Source: Thermosporothrix hazakensis
GTDB lineage: Bacteria; Chloroflexota; Ktedonobacteria; Ktedonobacterales; Ktedonobacteraceae
Direction of reading: 5' to 3'
DNA length: 64,000 nucleotides
Assembly: GCF_003253565.1 (NCBI RefSeq)
Contig: NZ_QKUF01000007.1
Span: forward strand, 62,001 to 126,000
Positions 1-8,395 of the stretch are shown piece by piece. The notes under the pieces are model-generated. The model had not been told where the DNA came from. It ran no database searches and was given only the letters and a program-made list of their open reading frames with translations. Position 1 is the stretch's first letter; every line of letters starts with the position of its first letter. The position numbers and the translations under genes were made by a program.

Positions 1-218
1 CAGCGCAGAAGCGTGCGCGGGCCGTTGTTCAGGAGGCGCTGGCGACTCCTGCACAGAGCACGCTGCTTGTCTCGCATGGCAACCTGACTGCACTTTTATT
101 GCACTCGTTTGATACCAGCTATGGTTTTGAAACGTGGAAGATGATGACCAATCCAGATGTCTTCTGTGTGACAATGAAAGCTCTTCCCATCGTGGAACGG
201 ATCTGGCAGAAACGTTGA
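1..218 (+). CDS. Histidine phosphatase family protein, 3' part only
   Basis: This is the C-terminal 71 residues of a gene that begins left of the window; the reading frame is open from base 3 to the TGA at 216-218. The stretch LLVSHGNLTALLLHSFD matches the second conserved His block of the phosphoglycerate mutase-like histidine phosphatases (beta strand followed by S-H-G-N), where the His is part of the phosphate pocket, and the tail with GFETWKMMTNPDVF is typical of the same fold. Substrate cannot be told, because the N-terminal RHG motif is outside the window. No terminator is evident before the next gene. Confidence 0.75.
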   Translation, partial: AQKRARAVVQEALATPAQSTLLVSHGNLTALLLHSFDTSYGFETWKMMTNPDVFCVTMKALPIVERIWQKR

Positions 219-301
219 TGCGCTATGGAAAAAGTGGGAGGGCGCGTGGTACAGTAAGAGAACGAGCATAAATATTGTCAGGTGAAAAAAGGAGATGAAT
301 C

Positions 302-823
302 GTGGCACCTGCCGATTATCCTGAGGAACAACAGCGGAGAAGAAGAGCGTCTATCCTGGGACAAAGTCATAGTCTCTCGGATGAAGAGGCCCGAATGATT
401 CAACAGATGATCCGCGAAGAACAGCAGACTTCACGGCAGCTTACTATTCCCGAGGAAGACCTTGCGGAAGAGGCGACAACCAAAATGCGCCCGGAAGTGG
501 AGCGCGTGGTGCATGTGAGCCGTGTACGTCAAATTCTTGAGATGTTCAACCGCGACTTTCTCTATGGACAGGGTCGCTTTGATGAATATAAAGATGGTCT
601 GATCCTCAAATGGGGTGATGGCTACTCGCGTAAACGCATCTGGATTACGGTTGAGGATAATAACCTCATCATGGAGACCAGCCATTTTAAGAAGTGTGCG
701 AAGGAGTACTGCACCGGCACGCATCATGTGCTGACTCCCGAACTGTATATGAATCTGGATATCTTGAATCAGGAACTGGGGGATCGGTTCCGACGCCCGG
801 TCTACGAGCGTACCGAAGACTAG
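302..823 (+). CDS. Conserved hypothetical protein (173 aa)
   Basis: I do not recognise this family. The frame starts at GTG 302. The first 70 residues are polar and rich in Glu/Arg/Gln, likely disordered or helical; the C-terminal half (about residues 75-165) looks like a compact alpha/beta domain with alternating hydrophobic strands (LILKWGDG, KRIWITVEDNNLIMET) and two cysteines in FKKCAKEYC. There is no signal peptide or membrane segment, so it is probably cytoplasmic. The next gene starts 14 bases downstream, so the two are probably co-transcribed. Confidence 0.55.
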   Translation: MAPADYPEEQQRRRRASILGQSHSLSDEEARMIQQMIREEQQTSRQLTIPEEDLAEEATTKMRPEVERVVHVSRVRQILEMFNRDFLYGQGRFDEYKDGLILKWGDGYSRKRIWITVEDNNLIMETSHFKKCAKEYCTGTHHVLTPELYMNLDILNQELGDRFRRPVYERTED

Positions 824-836
824 AAGAGGACCGTCT

Positions 837-1232
837 GTGACAGTAAAAGTAGTGGCGCTGGAGAATGATCTGTTCTTCTCCGTGAAAATTCGTGATACCT
901 TGCGCCATCACGAGATTGATGCTCAGATTGCGCGCACGCTGACCGCATTTGAGCAGCGGCTTGAGCAGGACAAGCCTGCACTGGCAATTGTGGATATCGC
1001 GATTCAACGGGTTGACTGGGAAGCTGCCATCCGAGCCGCCCGGGCGCAGAATGTTCCTGTTCTGGCTTTCGGCTCACATATGGATCTGGAGGCCCGGGCA
1101 AAGGCATTACAGGCGGGAGCGTTGAAAGTCATTGCGAATTCCAAGTTCGCAAAAGATATGCCCGATCTGGTGCAACGGATGATGAAGGCCCCGGAAACGG
1201 TTGTGTCTGAAGGGGAAGAAGAGGGCCACTAA
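837..1232 (+). CDS. Stand-alone receiver-like domain protein
   Basis: The 131-residue product looks like a single CheY-type receiver with no output domain. Strand 1 is followed by acidic residues (E9, D11), the putative phosphoacceptor is D53 in LAIVDIAI, strand 4 ends in a Ser (AFGSH), and the strand 5 region GALKVIANSKF is where the conserved Lys would lie. The motif is degenerate around the Lys, so phosphorylation is uncertain. The GTG start is preceded by AGAAGAGGA. It lies 14 bases after the preceding unknown gene and just before a strong terminator, so the pair probably ends a transcription unit. The acidic C-terminal tail is dispensable-looking. Confidence 0.6.
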   Translation: MTVKVVALENDLFFSVKIRDTLRHHEIDAQIARTLTAFEQRLEQDKPALAIVDIAIQRVDWEAAIRAARAQNVPVLAFGSHMDLEARAKALQAGALKVIANSKFAKDMPDLVQRMMKAPETVVSEGEEEGH

Positions 1233-1258
1233 GCATAGAAGGCCTTGCAAACACTGTT

Positions 1259-1304
1259 GAGATGCCGGACAAATAGTTCCGGCATCTCTCTTTTTCCCTT
1301 TTAG
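1259..1304 (+). terminator. Rho-independent terminator after the receiver gene
   Basis: A perfect 11-bp inverted repeat (GAGATGCCGGA at 1259-1269, TCCGGCATCTC at 1278-1288) with an 8-base loop is followed by a T-rich stretch (TCTTTTTCCCTTTT). Confidence 0.85.
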
Positions 1305-1305
1305 C

Positions 1306-1512
1306 TTATCGGGAGAACAAGAAAAGGTGCTTGATCCCGTAGGGGATACGGGTCAATCCATAACCTAGAGGATGCTTTTCATAGGTTGAGTGCTGTGGGC
1401 GATACGTCCAGCGTGCCAGATAGTATTTTTTGTATGCCTGAGCGGGGAAACGCGTAAAGGCTTGCGGTGGAAGAGCCCGAAAACGGGGACGATGGGCAAT
1501 GCGACTACTCAT
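1306..1512 (-). CDS. Small basic hypothetical protein (68 aa)
   Basis: No family is recognised. The product starts MSSRIAHRPRF and is rich in Arg, Tyr, Phe and Pro, with no membrane segment; the composition suggests a basic nucleic-acid- or surface-associated protein, but that is a guess. The start at 1512 is chosen because AAGGAGT lies 8 bases upstream on the minus strand; a longer frame extending to 1572 has no ribosome site and runs into the upstream terminator. The well-placed Shine-Dalgarno is the main reason to believe the gene. Confidence 0.45.
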   Translation of the reverse strand: MSSRIAHRPRFRALPPQAFTRFPAQAYKKYYLARWTYRPQHSTYEKHPLGYGLTRIPYGIKHLFLFSR

Positions 1513-1544
1513 CAGCACACACTCCTTGTGAAATGAGAATACTG

Positions 1545-1600
1545 GAAAAAAACAAAAAAGGTCCCTTCCCATGTCGATAATGCAACAGGGAGGAACCTTT
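1545..1600 (-). terminator. Terminator downstream of the A-type carrier gene
   Basis: On the minus strand an imperfect stem (AAGGTTCCTCCC at 1599-1588 with GGGAAGGGACCTT at 1570-1558) is followed by TTTTTTGTTTTTTT. It separates the Fe-S carrier gene from the small basic gene. Confidence 0.7.
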
Positions 1601-1656
1601 CAGGTATGATCCAGACTCAGCCCCGAGGGGCTGCTAATGCCTGTTTGGTTACGGGA

Positions 1657-2058
1657 TTAGTGACCGCAAGCGCAGCTGCGAGCCTCACCACCACCGTTTG
1701 CGGTGCGGAACGAGTGGCCGCAACCACAGGTAGAAACCGCATTCGGGTTATTCACGGTGAAGCCTGCGCCCATCAGGCTGTCAACATAGTCTACTTCGCT
1801 ACCGCTGATATAGGTAATGCTCATCTCATCAATGAAGACTTTGAAATCATTGACCGGGATAACGGTATCGCCTTCTTGCTCTTCATCAAGAGTCATACCA
1901 TATTGGAGGCCAGAGCAACCACCACCAGCGACAAAAATGCGCAGGCCAAGGCTGGGATCATTTTCCTGCTGGAGGAGTTCCGAGACTTTCTCGACTGCGG
2001 CAGGGGTCATTGTGATAACCTGTTCCTCTGTCGCCGTTTGCTGGTTCTGCTCAATCAT
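1657..2058 (-). CDS. erpA: A-type iron-sulfur carrier / insertion protein (HesB/IscA/ErpA family)
   Basis: The protein delivers 2Fe-2S or 4Fe-4S clusters to apo-enzymes in the cytoplasm. The three family cysteines are present: C48 in GGGCSGLQY and C111/C113 in STCGCGHSF. Length (133 aa) is slightly above the usual 105-120 because of a short N-terminal extension and a C-terminal tail that contains a second C-x-C-G-H (C129, C131, H133). ErpA and IscA paralogues cannot be told apart here; the symbol is a best guess. A ribosome site GAGGTG precedes ATG 2058, and a near-consensus promoter lies about 80 bases further upstream. Monocistronic, ended by the terminator at 1545-1600. Confidence 0.9.
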   Translation of the reverse strand: MIEQNQQTATEEQVITMTPAAVEKVSELLQQENDPSLGLRIFVAGGGCSGLQYGMTLDEEQEGDTVIPVNDFKVFIDEMSITYISGSEVDYVDSLMGAGFTVNNPNAVSTCGCGHSFRTANGGGEARSCACGH

Positions 2059-2143
2059 GTATTCACCTCTTCACTGAGGGTTGTGAAAACCCTGAACTTG
2101 ATTCTAGATATACTGGACAGTATCTACAGCGTTATTTAGCCGT

Positions 2144-2172
2144 ATTATATACTGCACAAAATGAAGCGTCAA
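2144..2172 (-). promoter_or_regulatory. Sigma-70-type promoter for the A-type carrier gene
   Basis: On the minus strand TTGACG (2172-2167) is separated by 17 bases from a perfect TATAAT (2149-2144). The expected start point is about 78 bases before the ATG at 2058. Confidence 0.7.
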
Positions 2173-2183
2173 GCAGACGCTCC

Positions 2184-3818
2184 TCATAAACCAAAACGCT
2201 GTTGCACTCGAATAATATTCCCGAGCAAGCTCGGGGCTTCTGGTGGCATGCCAAAAAGACGCTCACTGGTAAACTCTTGCCCACCGGTTAAACGAAGCAT
2301 GGAGTTTGAGGCCGACCATCCCTGAGACAGCAAATGAGCGCCCAGGCCGGTAATGATCGCCGCGGCAAAGGATGTACCGCTCCAATCCGCCCACCCGGAT
2401 GTATTCATTTCTCCATTTGGATAAGTGGGCGAAATATATACACCACGAACTGCGTCGGGGAGTCCCTGCTTATCGGTAGAGCCATAGAGATCCCCCCCAA
2501 AGGTTGCAACCCCGGTATCCGAAGGGGCAATGTTGGCGGCGTTTGCGTAGAGTGCCGGAGTAAAATTACTGTTGACAGACGTTACACTCAGTGTCGAGTC
2601 GAAGCGAGCAGGAGCACGCGGCGGACGAGGTGGCAATCCCTGTTTGACCGCCTCGACCGAATCATTACCCGCTGCTGCCACAAGCAGTGCTCCATGAGAA
2701 TAGAGGCTTTCACAGAGAAGGCGTAGGCCAGCTTCAATATGGTCTAGAATGCGTGTGATGCCTGAAAGCTGAGTGGTAGGCCAGTCGCGATGATCGAGCC
2801 AGATATAGGGAAGGCGACGGATATCAGGCATGATTGTCAGGCTGAGGTTGATAACCAGGCGGCGTGTGGTGCCTGTGACAAGCTCACGTTCAAGGTCGCT
2901 GAGAGCCGCGATCAGGCTATAGAGATCTCCACCCCCGTAATCATTCAGCACGCGAATCAGCCGGATGCGGGCTCGAGGCGCGACATCGCGAACCAGGCCA
3001 GCCAGCGAGATGCCATGATCGGGCATTGGGTAATAGCGAGTATCGTTGTAGATATCGCGTCCGGTCCGAACATCGTTTGTCGGAGCATAACGGTCATATT
3101 CAACCACAAAAGAGCCATCATTCTGCCGCAGATCGGAGGCAAGACGCTGAAGCAGCCAGTTCCGGCGCAATTCTGGACGACTGGCGGCGGTCAGGATACG
3201 ATCAGGATGCAGCGCGGTATCAAGAATCGCAACCTGTACATCTTCGGCGCCTCGGGTATCTACCGGAAAATGCTGATGTAACAATTTAACACGCCAGCCA
3301 GCCAGTGCATTGTTCGGAGACGGCGCGGCCAGGGTTGGTGTTGGTTGGGGAGGAAATGCCGGCCCCCCCTCGCCATAGAAATGGGTGGCAGTTGTCACCA
3401 ACCAGTGAGGCATTGCGGAGACGATGTGTAAGCCCTGTTGTGAAAAATAGTCCAGCCGTGATTGAATGTAAGAGATGGTCATAGGAACGGGGTCGCTGAT
3501 GCTGGCATCAGTGTGGCTTACATGAAAGAAGATCGCCAACAGCGGTTGCTTGCGGTGAAGGCCAAAGATAAAGGAGCGGCGGCGAATCGGTGGAAGCGTA
3601 GGGGTTGTCCGCCAGCGTCCTGCTGTGCCATAGAGCTCCAATGTAAGCTGATATTGTGAGAGAAAGGTATTGAGTTGTAAACGGATCTGTTCAACAAGGG
3701 CGTCTGTGGAGTCATCAATAGGTAAACCCGGTAAACGGGCCACCAATATCATTTCACCAGGAATCCAGTAGAAAAGCTCACTTGGTGTACCCATGATCTC
3801 CGTAGAACTACGAGACAT
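2184..3818 (-). CDS. Subtilisin-like (S8 family) serine protease
   Basis: All four catalytic elements of the S8 fold are visible in order: D200 in VAILDTAL, H268 in PDHGISLAG, oxyanion N385 in AAAGNDS and nucleophile S483 in SGTSFAAA. Residues 1-185 form a separate N-terminal region without homology I can name; it is not a typical inhibitor pro-domain, and no signal peptide is seen, so the enzyme may be cytoplasmic. The unusually long distance between Asp and Ser includes an insertion around residues 205-260. Start at ATG 3818 is preferred to GTG 3839 because GGAGGGG lies between them. Transcribed divergently from the M20 peptidase. Confidence 0.88.
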   Translation of the reverse strand: MSRSSTEIMGTPSELFYWIPGEMILVARLPGLPIDDSTDALVEQIRLQLNTFLSQYQLTLELYGTAGRWRTTPTLPPIRRRSFIFGLHRKQPLLAIFFHVSHTDASISDPVPMTISYIQSRLDYFSQQGLHIVSAMPHWLVTTATHFYGEGGPAFPPQPTPTLAAPSPNNALAGWRVKLLHQHFPVDTRGAEDVQVAILDTALHPDRILTAASRPELRRNWLLQRLASDLRQNDGSFVVEYDRYAPTNDVRTGRDIYNDTRYYPMPDHGISLAGLVRDVAPRARIRLIRVLNDYGGGDLYSLIAALSDLERELVTGTTRRLVINLSLTIMPDIRRLPYIWLDHRDWPTTQLSGITRILDHIEAGLRLLCESLYSHGALLVAAAGNDSVEAVKQGLPPRPPRAPARFDSTLSVTSVNSNFTPALYANAANIAPSDTGVATFGGDLYGSTDKQGLPDAVRGVYISPTYPNGEMNTSGWADWSGTSFAAAIITGLGAHLLSQGWSASNSMLRLTGGQEFTSERLFGMPPEAPSLLGNIIRVQQRFGL

Positions 3819-3901
3819 GCACGATAAATCCCCCTCCACATGTAGTGGTGCTAGCTGAAAGCTGACGAGAATGCCGCATCACGTGTATTCCCTTGCGCTG
3901 T

Positions 3902-3930
3902 ATTATAGCTGAACAGTGAACGAGAAACAA
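3902..3930 (-). promoter_or_regulatory. Promoter for the S8 protease
   Basis: On the minus strand TTGTTT (3930-3925), a 17-base spacer and a perfect TATAAT (3907-3902) lie about 80 bases before the start codon. Confidence 0.5.
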
Positions 3931-3953
3931 TCAGGTAACTTTTCTGGCCTATT

Positions 3954-3962
3954 TGTTATAAT
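3954..3962 (+). promoter_or_regulatory. Extended -10 promoter for the M20 peptidase
   Basis: TGtTATAAT matches the extended -10 consensus exactly; no good -35 is seen. It lies 64 bases upstream of ATG 4026. Confidence 0.55.
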
Positions 3963-4025
3963 CAAGCCGGGTGTGCTGGCACAACTTTTATGGTAGAAAC
4001 AGTTTTACTGTAAAGGAGAGAAAAG

Positions 4026-5129
4026 ATGTATTCCAGGGAACTCTTCACAACTCTGGTTGAAATTGTGCGCTTACCAAGTACCTCCGGGCACGAAGATCAT
4101 GTTCGCGCCTATCTTCAGAAGCGTCTGGAACACCTGGGTATAGCGTTTGAGGTTGACGAGGTTGGTAATCTGATTGCGACCATACCGGGAGAAGGCCCGG
4201 CTTTGATGCTGAATGCACATATGGATCGGGTGCCGCCTGGACTCGGTCATGAACCAGTGCTACGTGACGGAGTGCTCTACAGCGACGGAAAAACCAATCT
4301 GGGAGCCGATGATGCTGCCGGGATTACCATTATCCTTGAAGTGGTGCGCCGTCTGGCGGAGCAGCGGATCCCTCATCCCCCGCTGGTGCTGGCCTTTACC
4401 GTACAGGAAGAGGCTGGGCTATGTGGGGCAGCGCGCTTGAAATCGCGTCCCTGGAATGTGCGGGATGGTCTGGTATTTGATAATGCCTATGAGGCGGGGG
4501 TTGTGGTTTCTGAGGGCGCAGCTTACGAGGCCTTCGATATCGTGTTAACCGGGCGGACCGGGCATCCCGGGAAGGATCTTTCACGGACCGTGAACGCGAT
4601 CGAGATCTTTCATCGGGCACGCTATCCACATGGCTCATTGGCTGATGACCGCACACGGATCTCCATCGGGAAGATTACAGGTGGTGTGTCTCGCAACGCG
4701 ATTCCCGCCGAGGTGCGGATTGAAGGGGAGCTACGCAGCTTTGAGCCGCTTGCGGTCAGGCAACAGTATATGCGTGAACTTGAAGCCGCTTTTGAACAGG
4801 CGGCCCGCGAGATGGGTGGTCAGGCAACCGTGGCCTTCAGCCCGCACTCACAGGGATATCATGTAGATGAGAATGAGCCGTTGTTACAGGTGTACCGTTC
4901 TGTACTCGCCGCACGTGGTGAGACGTTGCGCCTGCGGCCAACTTTTATCGGCAGCGATACGAGCGGGTTCCGTCCGGAGATTCGTGCGTTTACGGTCTCT
5001 ACCGGCGTTGTCAATGAGCACACCTTTGATGAGTATGTGCCGCTGGCTCCGCTGGAACAATTGGTTATCGATACTCTCGCGGTGTTGGAGCGGTGGCGTT
5101 CTGGTTCTCAGTCTGAAAAGGGTGTATAA
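4026..5129 (+). CDS. M20 family metallopeptidase, PepT/tripeptidase-like
   Basis: A cytoplasmic zinc di-/tripeptidase. The first metal-site motif is NAHMDRV with H65, followed by the bridging Asp region GADDAAG (about residue 97) and the catalytic/metal Glu pair in QEEAGLCG (about residue 128). A dimerisation lid domain (about residues 180-285) with TGRTGHPGKDLSRTVNA and a C-terminal SDTSG region complete the family layout; 367 aa is a normal length. AAAGGAGAG precedes the ATG. Which peptide or amide it cleaves cannot be told; aminoacyl-histidine or acetylornithine substrates are less likely given the PepT-like motifs. Confidence 0.85.
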   Translation: MYSRELFTTLVEIVRLPSTSGHEDHVRAYLQKRLEHLGIAFEVDEVGNLIATIPGEGPALMLNAHMDRVPPGLGHEPVLRDGVLYSDGKTNLGADDAAGITIILEVVRRLAEQRIPHPPLVLAFTVQEEAGLCGAARLKSRPWNVRDGLVFDNAYEAGVVVSEGAAYEAFDIVLTGRTGHPGKDLSRTVNAIEIFHRARYPHGSLADDRTRISIGKITGGVSRNAIPAEVRIEGELRSFEPLAVRQQYMRELEAAFEQAAREMGGQATVAFSPHSQGYHVDENEPLLQVYRSVLAARGETLRLRPTFIGSDTSGFRPEIRAFTVSTGVVNEHTFDEYVPLAPLEQLVIDTLAVLERWRSGSQSEKGV

Positions 5130-5130
5130 T
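5125..5130 (+). promoter_or_regulatory. Candidate -10 element upstream of trxB
   Basis: A perfect TATAAT overlaps the stop codon of the preceding peptidase gene, 167 bases before trxB. There is no convincing -35, so this is tentative. Confidence 0.3.
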
Positions 5131-5296
5131 CCCTGCAATAGACATGCGATATGCATACAATATCCGGGAGATACTTCCTGATGTCTTGCTCTCCAGGTCG
5201 AATAGTGGCTGGCAGTATGTGCACAGGGCATAAAACCCGGGTGGTGGATGTTAATAATAGCAGAGCAAGCTAACAAGTGAACGAGGATAACGATAC

Positions 5297-6247
5297 ATGT
5301 CAAAGATTTACGGCACGATCATAATTGGTTCTGGACCGGCAGGCTACACGGCTGCAATTTATGCTGCTCGTTCCAATCTGTCGGTGCTGGTGTTGCAGGG
5401 CTACCAGGCTGGCGGACAGTTGATGTTGACCAGTGAAGTAGAGAATTACCCCGGCTTTGAGAATGGTATTCTTGGGCCGGAGATGATGGAGAAATTCGAG
5501 AAGCAGGCGCAACGCTTCGGGGCGGAGTTGCTCCCTGAGGATGTCACTGCTGTCGATTTCAGCGAGCGTCCCTTTAAAGTGACCACCGATTTCGGCGAGT
5601 ACTTCGGCCAGACCGTCATTATTGCGACGGGCGCGAGTGCAAAATGGCTGGAATTGCCCGCTGAGAAGCGTTTGCAGGGTCGTGGCATCTCTGCCTGTGC
5701 AACCTGTGATGGCTTCTTCTTCAAGGGCAAGGATGTGGTTGTTGTCGGTGGTGGTGATACCGCGATGGAGGAGGCAAGCTTCCTGACGCGCTATGCCAAT
5801 ACTGTGACGCTGATCCATCGGCGTGATACCTTCCGGGCCAGTAAGATCATGCAGGAACGTGTCCTGAAGAATCCGAAGATTACATGCGTGATGGATTCAG
5901 AGGTCGTTGATATTCTGGGTGAGCAGTCTGTGGAAGCGGTGAAATTGCGCAACGTGAAGACCGGCAAAGAACAGGAACTGGCAACACAGGGCGTTTTTGT
6001 CGCTATCGGCCATCAGCCGAATACCTCGCTGTTCAAAGACATCATTACGATGGATGAGCACGGGTATATTATCCCGGTTGAGCATACAATGACCAACATT
6101 CCTGGTGTGTTTGTGGCGGGTGATGTTACTGATCATCGTTATCGTCAGGCAATCACTGCCGCAGGAGAAGGATGTAAGGCCGCGATTGATGTCGAGCGCT
6201 GGCTGGAGGCTCAGGGGCTCGATGTGGGTGTTGAGAGCTGGGACTAA
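5297..6247 (+). CDS. trxB: Thioredoxin-disulfide reductase
   Basis: An FAD enzyme that reduces thioredoxin with NADPH. The FAD-binding glycine motif GSGPAGYTAA is at residues 12-21, the redox pair CATC is C134/C137, the NADPH motif GGGDTAMEEA is near residue 152, and the second FAD motif is in VFVAGDVTDHRYRQA near the C-terminus. Length 316 is standard. Because the NADPH phosphate-binding HRRDTFRAS is present, NADPH rather than NADH use is likely. It forms its own unit, with a 167-base 5' gap and a strong terminator after it; no thioredoxin gene is adjacent. Confidence 0.96.
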   Translation: MSKIYGTIIIGSGPAGYTAAIYAARSNLSVLVLQGYQAGGQLMLTSEVENYPGFENGILGPEMMEKFEKQAQRFGAELLPEDVTAVDFSERPFKVTTDFGEYFGQTVIIATGASAKWLELPAEKRLQGRGISACATCDGFFFKGKDVVVVGGGDTAMEEASFLTRYANTVTLIHRRDTFRASKIMQERVLKNPKITCVMDSEVVDILGEQSVEAVKLRNVKTGKEQELATQGVFVAIGHQPNTSLFKDIITMDEHGYIIPVEHTMTNIPGVFVAGDVTDHRYRQAITAAGEGCKAAIDVERWLEAQGLDVGVESWD

Positions 6248-6602
6248 TAAAAGCGTTACATGTGTATCCTGAGAGTGGGCCATCAAGACGATGGCTCACT
6301 TTTTTTCGCACTTTGAGGAAGGTCAGGCAGATGAATGTGAGCCGGTTCACTGTGTGTTGATAGCGGCGCTGCTACCATACAAAGAGAGAATAGGCCAATC
6401 AGAAGAAATGCAGCAATAGAGAAGACTAAAGATCACGGGTTGAAGACTTTTTACACTCTTTTCAGTACTAAAGGTTTGCTCTATGTTACTGTAGCATGTA
6501 TTGATACGTCTCTATCAGGGAAGCGTTGTTCTCAGTTCTATGGAATGGACAACTCGGTAAGTGGGGTATTTATGATCGAAAGAATTCTTGGAGGGACTTT
6601 TT
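6248..6602. other. Intergenic region without a supportable gene
   Basis: The first 60 bases hold the trxB terminator. The rest is AT-rich and has no convincing open frame, structured RNA or promoter pair; the strong ribosome site GGAGGG at 6590-6595 belongs to the next gene. Confidence 0.6.
6273..6306 (+). terminator. Rho-independent terminator of trxB
   Basis: GTGGGCCATC (6275-6284), a 5-base loop and GATGGCTCAC (6290-6299) form a 10-bp stem with one wobble, followed directly by seven T. Confidence 0.85.
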
Positions 6603-7055
6603 ATGGGAGGTAACAGCTTTGAGCTTCTTATGCAATCCATTATCCAGCAACAAAAGGTGATGGAGGCATTAGAGGCAGAGAACCGCGAATTACGCCTTCA
6701 GATTCAGGAATTAAAAGAGGGACGTGGCGTCTACATTGACATCTGTGGAACACGTTTCGCTTTGCGCGTGGATACGCTGACACCGCAAGCTACGGCTCCA
6801 TTGACTGAATACAATGTAACACCTGTCGTGTCCGAAGAGACACAGCAACCACAAGCGCAAGAAACCGGGAAAGATGAAGGCAACGAGCAGAAAAAGGAAT
6901 CCTCTTTCCTGGAGGAAATTATGATAGATGAGTTTGCCGCACAGACAACCAGCCCTATGTCTGTATGGAAGGGGTCGGCACAGAAACAGCCGATTAACGA
7001 GGAAGAGAAGGCGGCCTTACGGCGCGAGCTTTCAGGAAGCTTTATTCTGGAATAG
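6603..7055 (+). CDS. Hypothetical protein with N-terminal coiled coil (150 aa)
   Basis: No family is recognised. Residues 5-45 (SIIQQQKVMEALEAENRELR and following) have heptad spacing and probably form a coiled coil; a short beta segment with YIDICGTRFALRV follows at about 45-57; the remainder is acidic, Gln/Glu-rich and likely disordered, ending in a short conserved-looking helix. ATG 6603 is chosen over TTG 6588 because GGAGGG ends 7 bases before it. The gene is isolated by a large upstream gap and two tandem terminators downstream. Confidence 0.6.
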   Translation: MGGNSFELLMQSIIQQQKVMEALEAENRELRLQIQELKEGRGVYIDICGTRFALRVDTLTPQATAPLTEYNVTPVVSEETQQPQAQETGKDEGNEQKKESSFLEEIMIDEFAAQTTSPMSVWKGSAQKQPINEEEKAALRRELSGSFILE

Positions 7056-7066
7056 GAACAACGCAG

Positions 7067-7098
7067 CAGGGAAGAGAACCGCCTTCCCTGATTTTTTT
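7067..7098 (+). terminator. First of two tandem terminators
   Basis: CAGGGAAG (7067-7074) pairs with CTTCCCTG (7083-7090), followed by ATTTTTTT. Confidence 0.85.
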
Positions 7099-7117
7099 CT
7101 ACACGATGATGTAGCAT

Positions 7118-7153
7118 CGGCTTCTCAGGCCAGAATTGAGAAGCCGTTTTTTT
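7118..7153 (+). terminator. Second of two tandem terminators
   Basis: A perfect 10-bp stem CGGCTTCTCA (7118-7127) / TGAGAAGCCG (7137-7146) is followed by seven T. It lies only 20 bases after the first terminator, giving a very strong stop. Confidence 0.88.
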
Positions 7154-7280
7154 CTTTTGGGCGAACGCTGTGACCTCTCTGGATGGCTCCCGCTTTTCCT
7201 GCTCGTCACTTTCCCTGCTGACGAAACGTGAGGTATAGAGGACTGAGATGCAAGGTTTTCAAAGGAACAGGAGGGATACC

Positions 7281-7688
7281 GTGAAAGCTGATGAAATAAT
7301 CAGCAAAGTAATGAAGAGGGCAGAGATTGGCTCTCGTGTCGAAGCGAAAAACGCGATTCAGGCCACTGTGGAGACGCTTTCGGAGCATCTGACCGCAGAG
7401 GAATGTCAGAACTTGTCCGCTCAATTGCCACCAGAGATCGCGGACTCTATGCGGAGCTCACGGCCAGGTGGTGAGGCCGAGCGTTTCTCACTTGATGAGT
7501 TCTTTCAACGTGTGAGCCAGCGCGAGGACGTCGGTTTGCAGGAGGCAACCAGACATACTCGTGTGGTCTGTGCTGTCCTCGCGGAAGCCATTACGATCGG
7601 GCAACTGGACCATCTCAAGGCACAGTTACCGAACGATATTGCTCGGCTGTTTGATGTCCAGAACGAGGGCGAAATACCTGAGCTTTAA
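7281..7688 (+). CDS. DUF2267 domain protein
   Basis: The 135-residue helical protein matches the DUF2267 layout: two repeats of a helical bundle with the motif LxAEExxxLxAQLPxEIA (residues 35-53 here: LTAEECQNLSAQLPPEI) and a second half ending LKAQLPNDIARLFD. The function of the family is unknown; members often sit in general-stress gene clusters. The start is GTG 7281, with AGGAGGG 6 bases upstream; the ATG at 7248 has no ribosome site. It probably heads a transcription unit with the hydrolase and phosphoribosyltransferase that follow at short spacing. Confidence 0.78.
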   Translation: MKADEIISKVMKRAEIGSRVEAKNAIQATVETLSEHLTAEECQNLSAQLPPEIADSMRSSRPGGEAERFSLDEFFQRVSQREDVGLQEATRHTRVVCAVLAEAITIGQLDHLKAQLPNDIARLFDVQNEGEIPEL

Positions 7689-7718
7689 CGTCCTTCCCGA
7701 GAAAGGAAGGCCAGAATT

Positions 7719-8378
7719 ATGACTGATGTACAGAAGCAGGAATGTCAAATCCCGATCAATGATGTGATTACCCTTGATGGAACGCTCGCTATACCGGAGG
7801 GCGCTCAGGGGATTGTTCTGTTTGCGCATGGCAGTGGCAGCAGTCGCTTTAGCCGGCGTAACCTGTATGTCGCGCAGGTGCTTCAGGAGGCGGGAATTGC
7901 CACACTGCTGATGGATCTTTTGACACGGGATGAAGAGGTGCAGGATCAAGTGACAGCGGCGCTCCGCTTCGACATTCATTTGTTGAGTGAACGTGTCGGA
8001 AGGGCAAGCGAGTGGCTGAGTGTCAACGAGAAAACGGCGCAGTTCTCGCTTGGCTACTTTGGGGCCAGTACAGGCGCTGCCGCCGCACTGGTCGCGGCCA
8101 GTCAACATCCACTACTGGTGAAGGCGGTGGTATCTCGTGGAGGTAGGCCCGATCTGGCGGGTGCTGCATTGAAAAAGGTAAAAGCTCCTACGTTGTTGAT
8201 CGTTGGCTTACGAGATCCGCAGGTTCTGGAACTCAATCGTCAGGCATATGATGTGCTACAGGTTGAGAAGCAACTGGACGTGGTTGAGGGCGCCACCCAT
8301 CTGTTTGAAGAGCCCGGAGCACTGGAACAGGTCGCGGCTCTGGCGCGTACGTGGTTTCAGCGTTATCTTGCAGGCTAA
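7719..8378 (+). CDS. Alpha/beta hydrolase, dienelactone hydrolase-like
   Basis: The fold is seen in the oxyanion-hole strand IVLFAHGSGSSR (about 32-43), the nucleophile elbow GYFGASTGAAAAL (nucleophile Ser about 116 in G-A-S-T-G), the acid strand LLIVGLRDPQV and the catalytic His in VEGATHLFEEPG. The G-x-S-x-G elbow indicates Ser rather than the Cys of true dienelactone hydrolase, so the substrate is open. It lies 30 bases after the DUF2267 gene and 17 bases before a phosphoribosyltransferase gene; the same two domains are fused in some actinobacterial proteins, which suggests a functional link. Confidence 0.82.
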   Translation: MTDVQKQECQIPINDVITLDGTLAIPEGAQGIVLFAHGSGSSRFSRRNLYVAQVLQEAGIATLLMDLLTRDEEVQDQVTAALRFDIHLLSERVGRASEWLSVNEKTAQFSLGYFGASTGAAAALVAASQHPLLVKAVVSRGGRPDLAGAALKKVKAPTLLIVGLRDPQVLELNRQAYDVLQVEKQLDVVEGATHLFEEPGALEQVAALARTWFQRYLAG

Positions 8379-8395
8379 GGAAAGGAGGTGCGGCA

